From: Segatella copri
GTDB lineage: Bacteria; Bacteroidota; Bacteroidia; Bacteroidales; Bacteroidaceae
Length of the DNA: 64,000 nt
Direction of reading: 5' to 3'
Assembly: GCF_019127135.1 (NCBI RefSeq)
Contig: NZ_JAHOEA010000001.1
Span: forward strand, 1 to 64,000
How positions within the stretch are numbered: position 1 is the first letter of the stretch; each line of letters opens with the position of its first letter. Of the stretch, positions 30,049 to 37,434 are shown piece by piece. The notes under the pieces are model-generated. The model worked only from the letters and a program-made list of their open reading frames with translations, did no database searches and was not told the DNA's origin. The translations under genes and the position numbers were made by a program.

Positions 30049-32334
30049 ATGGATAATATGGGATTAACCCGATACATGAGTGTTCTGATGGACGATGCCA
30101 TGAAGCAAGCCCGGTTCTTCGACCACGAGTTCGTGATGCCCGAGCACATGCTGCTGGCGTTGCTCAGGCAGTATGCATTCTGTCAGGCGCTGCAGGAAGA
30201 AGGCGTAGACAGCCTCAAGATGCACGAAGACTTGGTGGGATGGCTCGCCAAGCAGGAACGTGTGCCTGAAACCATCAAGTATCTGCCAGAGCCGTCATCG
30301 CTCTTCAAAACCATGTTTGGAACAGCGTGCGCCCTGGCTGCTGCTGCCGACAGACAGCTGGTGAATGTACCCCATTTTGTGCAGGCGATGTTTGGCTTGC
30401 AGAATTCAGAAGCCGCCTTCCTGCTGTGCAAGAATGTGGGCGACCGGCAGGGCGAGTTCCTGGCGAGCGTTGACAGTTATTATCCTATTGGAGAAGATAC
30501 TGGAGAGGCTGGCATGGGCATGGGAACAGACTTTGATGATGACGATTATGCCAACGAGTATGACGACGACGAGGAAGAAGGCAGAAGACAGGTTGTACAG
30601 GATTGGCATCAGCTGGTTACCTGTATTTCTGACAAGGTAGAAGAGCACAATCCGCTCATCGGAAGAGAACAGGAACTGGACAGAACCATCCAGGTGCTCT
30701 GCCGTGCCGAGAAGAACAATCCGCTCCACATCGGAGAAGCCGGAGTCGGCAAGACAGCTCTGGTCTATGGTCTCGCCAAACTCATTAACGAAAACCAGGT
30801 TCCTGAACGCCTCAAGGGGGCTCGCATCTATGGCATGGACATGGGACAGATGCTTGCCGGTGCCCAATATCGCGGCGACTTCGAGAAACGCATCAAGATG
30901 GTGATGGAGGGAGCCGTGAAGGAAGGCAATACCATTATCTACATCGATGAGATTCATAATATGATAGGTGCCGGTCGCGGCTCAGATGGTGGACCTGATG
31001 CATCCAATATGCTGAAGCAATATCTGGAGGCAGGTGATATCCGTTTCATCGGTTCTACCACCTACGAGGAATATAACCGTTACATGGCTCAGAGCAAGGG
31101 CATTGTGCGCCGGTTCCAGCAGATAGATATCAAGGAACCTACCGAGGAGGAGGCTATCAAAATATTGGAGGGCTTGCAGTATAAATACAACAAGTTCCAC
31201 AATGTAACCTATCGCAAGGACGCCCTGGAATATGCCGTCCGTGCCAGCGCCAAATATATCAGCAACCGCTGTCTGCCAGACAAGGCCATCGACCTGATGG
31301 ATGAGGCGGGTGCTTATCTGGAGGTGCATCCGGTAGAATCTCGCCAGCGCTCTTATGTTACCAAGTCTATCATCCAGCAGATTCTGATTAAGGTCTGCAA
31401 GATTGATGCGGCTGCGATGAAAGATGAGAATAACGATGCTCTGGCTACGCTCCGCCAGCGCATACTCGACAAGATTTACGGTCAGGACAAGGCTGTAGAC
31501 AAGGTGGTTGAGGCTGTGATGATGGCAAAGGCGGGATTGACAGATGATGACAAACCATTGGCTTCGCTCCTCTTCGTGGGACCTACCGGAGTAGGAAAAA
31601 CCGAGGTGGCACGACAGTTGGCCAAGGAACTCGGCATCGAACTGGTACGCTTCGATATGAGTGAATATACCGAGAAGCATACCGTGGCAAAACTCATCGG
31701 TTCGCCAGCCGGATACGTGGGTTATGAGGATGGAGGACTTCTGACCGATGCCATCCGCAAGACGCCAAACTGTGTACTTCTGCTCGATGAGATAGAGAAG
31801 GCGCATAGCGATATCTACAACATCCTGCTCCAGGTAATGGACTATGCCCGTCTGACTGATAACAAGGGTCAGAAGGCTGATTTCCGTAACGTGATTCTCA
31901 TCATGACCTCAAATGCCGGAGCACAATATGCTTCACGGGCTAGCGTAGGTTTCAATGGAAACGTAAGCCGTGGCGAAGCGATGCTGGCACAGGTGAAGAA
32001 GACTTTCAAGCCTGAGTTTATCAACCGACTTTCCGATATGGTGGTGTTCAGCGATATGGATAAGCACATGGCAGAGCTGATTCTTGCCAAGAAACTTCGT
32101 CAACTCGATGCGAAACTGGCAGCAAAGGGAGTTACCGTAACATTAACCGATGCTGCGCGTGAACAGTTGCTGAAATGGGGCTTTACCAGGGAATATGGTG
32201 CCCGCGAGATGGACCGTGTCATCGGTAACCGCCTGAAACCGATCCTGATGAAGGCGCTGCTCTTCGGCAAACTCAAGAAGAGTGGCAAGGCGCATGTCGA
32301 CTTTGACGGAAAGGAACTGGTGATTAATTATTAG
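30049..32334 (+). CDS. clpA: ATP-dependent Clp protease ATPase subunit ClpA
   Basis: 761 residues: N-domain (about 1-145), an acidic linker rich in Asp and Glu (residues 160-185), and two AAA+ modules. Walker A loops are GEAGVGKT and GPTGVGKT; Walker B motifs are IIYIDEIHN and LLLDEIEKA. A VGF tripeptide in the second module (ASVGFNG) occupies the position of the IGL/IGF loop that docks into ClpP, so the protein should feed the protease. Its position between clpS and aat fits its role in N-degron degradation. No ClpB-type middle domain is present, which excludes a disaggregase. Confidence 0.95.
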   Translation: MDNMGLTRYMSVLMDDAMKQARFFDHEFVMPEHMLLALLRQYAFCQALQEEGVDSLKMHEDLVGWLAKQERVPETIKYLPEPSSLFKTMFGTACALAAAADRQLVNVPHFVQAMFGLQNSEAAFLLCKNVGDRQGEFLASVDSYYPIGEDTGEAGMGMGTDFDDDDYANEYDDDEEEGRRQVVQDWHQLVTCISDKVEEHNPLIGREQELDRTIQVLCRAEKNNPLHIGEAGVGKTALVYGLAKLINENQVPERLKGARIYGMDMGQMLAGAQYRGDFEKRIKMVMEGAVKEGNTIIYIDEIHNMIGAGRGSDGGPDASNMLKQYLEAGDIRFIGSTTYEEYNRYMAQSKGIVRRFQQIDIKEPTEEEAIKILEGLQYKYNKFHNVTYRKDALEYAVRASAKYISNRCLPDKAIDLMDEAGAYLEVHPVESRQRSYVTKSIIQQILIKVCKIDAAAMKDENNDALATLRQRILDKIYGQDKAVDKVVEAVMMAKAGLTDDDKPLASLLFVGPTGVGKTEVARQLAKELGIELVRFDMSEYTEKHTVAKLIGSPAGYVGYEDGGLLTDAIRKTPNCVLLLDEIEKAHSDIYNILLQVMDYARLTDNKGQKADFRNVILIMTSNAGAQYASRASVGFNGNVSRGEAMLAQVKKTFKPEFINRLSDMVVFSDMDKHMAELILAKKLRQLDAKLAAKGVTVTLTDAAREQLLKWGFTREYGAREMDRVIGNRLKPILMKALLFGKLKKSGKAHVDFDGKELVINY

Positions 32335-32377
32335 AATGAAAGTCTAGTCAAGAATATTCTTGATAAAAGATAAGCGT

Positions 32378-33043
32378 ATGATATTACAGATAGATGATAC
32401 TGCGGACGAGATTTACTTTCCCGATCCGCATTATGGCGATGAGGATGGATGCTTTGCGATTGGTGGCGATTTGAGTATCGACCGCCTGTTGCTGGCTTAT
32501 AGCAATGGCATCTTTCCCTGGTATAGTTTCCGTGACCAGCCTGAAATACTCTGGTTCTGTCCGATGAAGCGTTTCGTCATCTTCCCTGATGAAATCCACA
32601 TCAGTCATTCCATGCGTACCCTGATGAGGAAGAACCGATACAGCGTAGGAATCAACGAAGATTTCGATGGCGTGATACGGGGATGCAGCAAGACCAACGG
32701 ACGGTATTGGGAAGATGGCGCATGGCTGGGCGAGAACATCATCCAGGCATTTACTGCCCTCCATAAGCAGGGCTTTGCGGCGAGCGTAGAGGTATGGGAT
32801 AATGAAACCGATGAACTGGTGGGTGGACTTTATGGTGTCACCATCGGCAAGGTTTTTATCGGAGAAAGCATGTTCTCCAGGGTTCCGTCAGCTTCTAAGA
32901 TTGCCCTCATCTTCCTTGCCAGATACTTGCAGGAGCACGGTGGCAAGATGATAGATTGTCAGTTGGAGACTCCTCATCTCAAATCGATGGGTGGCAGATA
33001 TATTTCTTACGAGGAATATATGAAGATTATGAACGAAGAATAA
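32378..33043 (+). CDS. aat: Leucyl/phenylalanyl-tRNA-protein transferase
   Basis: 221 residues from ATG 32378; the frame runs six codons further to a TTG that lies too close to clpA for a good start. The enzyme attaches Leu or Phe to N-terminal Lys, Arg or Met of proteins, creating the degron read by ClpS. Family motifs seen: FPDPHYGDEDG, GGDLSIDRLLLAYSNGIFPW, WFCPMKRFVI, and the C-terminal GESMFSRVPSASKIAL and IDCQLETPHLKSMGG. Follows clpA by 43 bp, completing the operon. Cytoplasmic. A terminator follows. Confidence 0.95.
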   Translation: MILQIDDTADEIYFPDPHYGDEDGCFAIGGDLSIDRLLLAYSNGIFPWYSFRDQPEILWFCPMKRFVIFPDEIHISHSMRTLMRKNRYSVGINEDFDGVIRGCSKTNGRYWEDGAWLGENIIQAFTALHKQGFAASVEVWDNETDELVGGLYGVTIGKVFIGESMFSRVPSASKIALIFLARYLQEHGGKMIDCQLETPHLKSMGGRYISYEEYMKIMNEE

Positions 33044-33045
33044 GA

Positions 33046-33073
33046 GATGTTCTTCTCGGAATAGAAGAACATC
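33046..33073 (+). terminator. Terminator of the clp operon
   Basis: GATGTTCTTCT (33046-33056) and its complement (33063-33073), then TTCTTTT. Confidence 0.8.
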
Positions 33074-33093
33074 TTCTTTTGAATAAAAAATAA

Positions 33094-33125
33094 AGGCTAG
33101 GTTCCCGGAATCGTGAACCTAGCCT
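33094..33125 (-). terminator. Terminator of the PafA-like gene
   Basis: AGGCTAGGTTC (33094-33104) with GAACCTAGCCT (33115-33125); on the minus strand TTTATTTTTT follows. Confidence 0.8.
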
Positions 33126-33153
33126 TTGTTATTATCTGGCTTTTTGCTTTTTA

Positions 33154-34764
33154 TTAGAATATCGGTGTGCCGATGCAGCCGTTAGGTGCCTGAATATGCA
33201 GCATCGCACAAACGGTAGCGGCAATATCTGTCATATAGTGAGGCTGGGCACTCTCGCCGTGCTGGATGCCCCAACCCATAAACAGGCAAGGAATATGGAT
33301 ATCGTATGGATTCCATGCTCCGTGGGTAGTTCCCTTGCTGCTGTAATAATCGTAGTGACCTGGTTTCAGTACAATCTGAACACCTCCGCTGCGCTCGCGG
33401 TTGTAACCGTTGATGGCACGGAACTTCAGCTCTTCAGGGATGCTCTCGATAGAGGTCTTCTCCATGTCGAAGGCATAGTGCACGTCCTTGTCTTTCTTCA
33501 GTCTGTCTACTACCACCTGCTTGATGGCTGCGTAATCCAGACCGAGTTCCTCGATGATGTCTGTATTGAAGAATACCTGATAGTTCATAATGGTCTTTAC
33601 TAGGTCCTTGTCGGTGTTGAACTTTGTCTTCAGACTCTTGTTCAATTCATCTACCAGTCCCTTCTTGTTCCAGATGCCGGCAGGGATTCGCTGATCCTGC
33701 AGGAAGGTAGCGTTGTTCACGCCTCCATGGTCGGCGGTGAGGAAGGTGAGATAATTTCCCTTGCCTACGGTCTGGTCGAGATAAGCGAAGAAATCTGCCA
33801 ATGCCTTATCTAATCTGAGATAGCAATCTTCTGTTTCGATGGCGTTCACGCCCACCTGATGACCGATGTAATCGGTGCTGGAACAGCTGATGGTCAGCAA
33901 ATCAGTATCTGTGTTTCTACCCAGATTTTCTCCCTCAATGGCTGCCTTGGCAATATCGAAAGTCAGGTTGCAGCCGAATGGGGTATTGCGGAGAATCTTG
34001 TAACCATGCTTTTTATATAAGGTAGGCAGATCGAGTGGCAATACTGCCTTTTCGCCTTCAACAATTCCATTCTCGTAGTTGTTGTCATCGCTGGTGCTCT
34101 CCTTGTAGGAATCGATAGGGTAGAGCGTCTCCCATTTCTTGGAAAGATACTTGTTTGGGAGTTTCTGCTTGTTGAACTTGTTCACCCACTCAGGCAACTT
34201 ATCCATATAGAAAGTACTGGTGATGAACTTGCCCGACTTGTCATCAAACCAGAAAGCGCCATTGGCGTGATGGCCCGCAGGGAGGATGGATGCTCTGTCT
34301 TTCAAGGCTACACCAATCACCTTAGAGCGGTTGTTGGTAGCCAGACGAAGTTCATCGCCGATGGTGGTTACCCACAGATTGCGAGGCGACATCTTGCCAG
34401 CCTTGCTGTCAGAACCTACCGGGTTGACGGTATCATCAGCAGTACAGTACACAACCTTTCCATCCTTCACGAAGTTATTTCCAGCGATTCCGTGGATAGA
34501 AGGAACGGAACCGGTCCAGATAGAAGTGTGGCCGATGGCTGTAACCGAAGGGATGTAAGGAATCTTGCAGTTTTCTACGCTGAATCCTTCTCCGAGCATT
34601 CTCTTGAATCCGCCTTCGCCGTAGCGGGCGTAGTAGCGATAGAGATAATCCCATCGCATCTGGTCGATAACGATGCCTACAACGAGCTTAGGGCGTTGAG
34701 GCTGAGCCTGTGTAATGCCGCAGAAGCAGCAGAGCACGAAGATGAGTTTGATAATCTTATTCAT
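33154..34764 (-). CDS. PafA-like alkaline phosphatase superfamily protein
   Basis: 536 residues from ATG 34764 (MNKIIKLIFV); the frame is open ten codons further. A signal peptide (about 1-20) ends in TQA-Q, so periplasmic. It hydrolyses phosphate mono- or diesters with two Zn ions. The nucleophile is Thr75 in SVTAIGH; D34 begins the metal site; K155 and R157 in ALKDRAS match the Lys/Arg pair of PafA (K162/R164), which favours a phosphomonoesterase over a pyrophosphatase. Late metal ligands are in TADHGGVNN and KPGHYDYYSSKGTTHG. PafA enzymes supply phosphate and are not repressed by it. Transcribed alone. Confidence 0.9.
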   Translation of the reverse strand: MNKIIKLIFVLCCFCGITQAQPQRPKLVVGIVIDQMRWDYLYRYYARYGEGGFKRMLGEGFSVENCKIPYIPSVTAIGHTSIWTGSVPSIHGIAGNNFVKDGKVVYCTADDTVNPVGSDSKAGKMSPRNLWVTTIGDELRLATNNRSKVIGVALKDRASILPAGHHANGAFWFDDKSGKFITSTFYMDKLPEWVNKFNKQKLPNKYLSKKWETLYPIDSYKESTSDDNNYENGIVEGEKAVLPLDLPTLYKKHGYKILRNTPFGCNLTFDIAKAAIEGENLGRNTDTDLLTISCSSTDYIGHQVGVNAIETEDCYLRLDKALADFFAYLDQTVGKGNYLTFLTADHGGVNNATFLQDQRIPAGIWNKKGLVDELNKSLKTKFNTDKDLVKTIMNYQVFFNTDIIEELGLDYAAIKQVVVDRLKKDKDVHYAFDMEKTSIESIPEELKFRAINGYNRERSGGVQIVLKPGHYDYYSSKGTTHGAWNPYDIHIPCLFMGWGIQHGESAQPHYMTDIAATVCAMLHIQAPNGCIGTPIF

Positions 34765-34821
34765 AGTCAAAATGTCTTTTTTATACATAACCATTCAGTA
34801 TTGTATATTGCAATTCGGTTG

Positions 34822-34829
34822 CAAAGATA
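34822..34829 (-). promoter_or_regulatory. -7 element of the PafA-like gene
   Basis: TATCTTTG on the minus strand, only 17 bp past the end of the metal ATPase gene. Confidence 0.6.
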
Positions 34830-34845
34830 CAACTTATTTTGGTAT

Positions 34846-36960
34846 TTAACGATAAAAAAGACGATTTTTACCCAAACTTCTCATGGCGTTCAATACAGCC
34901 AGTACCGTAACACCTACATCGGCAAAGACAGCCATCCACATGGTGCCGAGACCGATGGTGGCGAGAATCAGTACGGCAACCTTTACTCCGATGGCAAACA
35001 CCACGTTCTCGTGAGCGATATGAATGGTTCTTCTGGCTATCTTTACGGCAAGGGCAATCTTTCTAGGGTCATCATCCATCAGTACTACATCGGCAGCTTC
35101 GATGGCTGCATCGCTACCCAGTCCACCCATGGCAATGCCCACATCGGCACGCTTCAATACAGGGGCATCGTTGATGCCATCGCCTACATAAGCGAGCGTC
35201 TTGCCTGCCAGTTTTGTCTTCAGCAGTTGTTCTACATGCGAAACCTTATCGGTTGGCAGCAGTTCTGCGCGGCACTCGTCCAGTCCCAGTTTGTGGGCAA
35301 CATCTTCTCCTACTTCTCTGCGGTCGCCCGTCAGCATTACCGTTTTCTCTACTCCCAGTTCTTTCAGCTCTCTGATGGCATGGGCGCTTCCTTCCTTAAG
35401 GGTGTCGTTGATCACAATATGTCCCGCGTACTTGCCATCAATGGCGACGTGGATGATGGTTCCCACCTGGTTGCAGTCGTGCCATTGGGCACCGATGCTT
35501 TCCATCATCTTCTTGTTGCCCACGCAAACCAACTTTCCGTTCACTTGGGCACGGATACCCTGTCCTGCAATCTCCTCTACAGCGGTCACCTCGCAGCCAT
35601 CCGTTGCTTCTTGCGGGAAGGCAGTCCGCAGGGCTGCTCCGATAGGATGAGTGGTGAAATGCTCGGCATGAGCTGCCAGATGAAGCAGGATTTTCTCCTT
35701 GTCAGAATATTCGCCAATATGTACATTATCTGCATCGTGGGATGAATGGTCTGGGCAGGAATCATCAGCATGGACAGCTGCCACGGCAAACTCTCCGTGG
35801 GTCAGAGTACCGGTTTTGTCGAACACAACGGTTCCCACCTTGGCTAAAGCATCCATATAGTTGCTGCCCTTGATGAGAATACCATTCCGGGAAGCTCCGC
35901 CGATGCCGCCAAAGAAGGTGAGGGGCACGCTGATGACCAGGGCGCAAGGACAGGAAACTACCAGGAATATCAAGGCGCGGTTGAGCCATAATGGGAAGTT
36001 CTCGCCAAAGGTTCCTTCACCTACGATTCCTGTTGCTGCCAGGAATGGAGGAATAACCGCCAGGGCAATGGCTGCGAAAACAACGATAGGAGTATAGACT
36101 CGGGCGAAACGGGTGATGAAAGCCTCGCTCTTCGACTTGTTTTTGTCTGCACTCTCTACCAGCGCAATAATCTTGGATACGGTACTTTCGCCAAAACTCT
36201 TGGTGGCGCGTACACGAACTACTCCTGAAAGGTTGATGCAACCGGACATGATAGTATCGCCTTCATTCAAATCCCGTGGCATACTCTCACCTGTCAGGGC
36301 AATGGTATTCAAGGCTGAGCTTCCCTCAACAACAATACCATCCAAAGGCACCTTCTCTCCCGGACGGATTACGATAGTTTCTCCTATCTTGACGTCTTCC
36401 GGCGAAACCGACTCTACTTTTCCGTTTCTTTCAACATTCGCCACGTCTGGTCGGATATTCATCAGATGTGAAATGCTGTCACGGCTCTTTCCTTCCGCAT
36501 ATCCTTCGAAGAGTTCTCCCACCTGAAAGAAGAGCATCACAAAGACTGCCTCCGGGAATTCTGTATCTGATCCTGGGAAGAATCCGATGCAAAGTGCTCC
36601 GATGGTTGCAATAGCCATCAGGAAGTTTTCGTTAAACATATCGCCCTTGGCAATACCTTCTGCAGCTTCGCCCAGCGTCTCGTGTCCTATTAATAAATAA
36701 GGAATGAGATAGACGAGGAGCAACTGCCAGGTAGCCAGACTGTATTCCTTTTCGATGAAAACGGCTGTTATCAGGAGAATAACAGTTACACCGATAAGAA
36801 TGAGTTTGGATTTCAAACCGCCTTCTTCATGATGATGGTGGCAACCGCACCCCTGGTGCTCATGTTCTTCCGTGCCGCATGAGCAATCATGATGATGTTC
36901 GTGAGAATTTTCACAATGGCATTCATGATGATGTTCGTGAGAATGTTTCATTTCTTCCAT
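34846..36960 (-). CDS. Heavy-metal P1B-type ATPase (Zn/Cd/Pb/Co class)
   Basis: 704 residues. The N-terminus is not a ferredoxin-like metal domain but a His/Cys/Glu-rich tail (first 50 residues, many HHH and CxC groups, built from a 21-bp repeat) that probably buffers metal. Then six to eight helices with the ion motif SCPCALVIS, the phosphorylation site DKTGTLTHG, GDGINDAP in the hinge, and an HP motif before it (THPIGAA). The CPC plus late helix residues fit a P1B-2 exporter of Zn2+, Cd2+ or Pb2+; the exact ion is inferred. Monocistronic. Confidence 0.9.
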   Translation of the reverse strand: MEEMKHSHEHHHECHCENSHEHHHDCSCGTEEHEHQGCGCHHHHEEGGLKSKLILIGVTVILLITAVFIEKEYSLATWQLLLVYLIPYLLIGHETLGEAAEGIAKGDMFNENFLMAIATIGALCIGFFPGSDTEFPEAVFVMLFFQVGELFEGYAEGKSRDSISHLMNIRPDVANVERNGKVESVSPEDVKIGETIVIRPGEKVPLDGIVVEGSSALNTIALTGESMPRDLNEGDTIMSGCINLSGVVRVRATKSFGESTVSKIIALVESADKNKSKSEAFITRFARVYTPIVVFAAIALAVIPPFLAATGIVGEGTFGENFPLWLNRALIFLVVSCPCALVISVPLTFFGGIGGASRNGILIKGSNYMDALAKVGTVVFDKTGTLTHGEFAVAAVHADDSCPDHSSHDADNVHIGEYSDKEKILLHLAAHAEHFTTHPIGAALRTAFPQEATDGCEVTAVEEIAGQGIRAQVNGKLVCVGNKKMMESIGAQWHDCNQVGTIIHVAIDGKYAGHIVINDTLKEGSAHAIRELKELGVEKTVMLTGDRREVGEDVAHKLGLDECRAELLPTDKVSHVEQLLKTKLAGKTLAYVGDGINDAPVLKRADVGIAMGGLGSDAAIEAADVVLMDDDPRKIALAVKIARRTIHIAHENVVFAIGVKVAVLILATIGLGTMWMAVFADVGVTVLAVLNAMRSLGKNRLFYR

Positions 36961-36992
36961 AATTTTGCAATACTTTTAGTTCTATATACCCC

Positions 36993-37032
36993 GGAACATT
37001 CAGTTCCTTTTTCTATTTCGGTTGCAAAATTA
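36993..37032 (-). promoter_or_regulatory. Promoter and palindrome upstream of the metal ATPase
   Basis: -7 TAATTTTG (37025-37032) on the minus strand, with the palindrome GGAAC-ATTCA-GTTCC (36993-37007) downstream of the start point. The palindrome could be a metal-regulator operator; no regulator gene adjoins. Confidence 0.5.
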
Positions 37033-37140
37033 CGAAAAGGTTTCTGCAACTTGGTTGCAAAAGCTCCAAATCGCCCTCTTAATGTTTTTTTGTTTACGCA
37101 AAAACAAATAGACCAAATTCAAGCAAACCAGCAACGAAAA

Positions 37141-37171
37141 AAGCAGTTAAGCACTTTCTGCTTAACTGCTT
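37141..37171 (-). terminator. Terminator of tRNA-Met
   Basis: AAGCAGTTAAGCA (37141-37153) and its exact complement (37159-37171); on the minus strand TTTTTT follows. Confidence 0.85.
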
Positions 37172-37182
37172 GATTTTCAACG

Positions 37183-37256
37183 TGGACCAGCTAGGGCTTG
37201 AACCTAGGACCTCCAGATTATGAGTCTGTTGCTCTAACCAACTGAGCTACAAGTCC
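37183..37256 (-). tRNA. tRNA-Met (anticodon CAU)
   Basis: A 74-nt cloverleaf: acceptor GGACTTG, D-arm GCTC-AGTTGGTTA-GAGC, anticodon loop CTCATAA, T-arm CTAGG-TTCAAGC-CCTAG. CCA is not encoded. The anticodon CAU reads Met (elongator type, as it lacks the three G-C pairs of the initiator) or, if the C is lysidinylated, Ile AUA. The acceptor has one U-U opposition near its base. Confidence 0.9.
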
Positions 37257-37352
37257 ATTGAATTTTTATTAAATTCGAGTGCAAAGATACTAGATTTTGG
37301 GCAAATAACCAAATAAAATCTTAAAAATTTTCTTAGAATCAGAAAAATAGCG

Positions 37353-37360
37353 TATCTTTG
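37353..37360 (+). promoter_or_regulatory. -7 element of the calcium ATPase gene
   Basis: TATCTTTG followed by CACC. The perfect palindrome TGTGCGCACA (37371-37380) lies just past the expected start point. Confidence 0.6.
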
Positions 37361-37434
37361 CACCAAATTATGTGCGCACACGTGCGTATGTACTTATTAA
37401 TCGTACAAAAAAGAAAAAGAATTTCTATTCAGAA

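Noticed and set aside
34267..35745. A 492-codon + strand frame spanning two minus-strand genes
   Set aside because: It crosses the ends of the PafA-like and metal ATPase genes, both with complete motifs, and has no family features.
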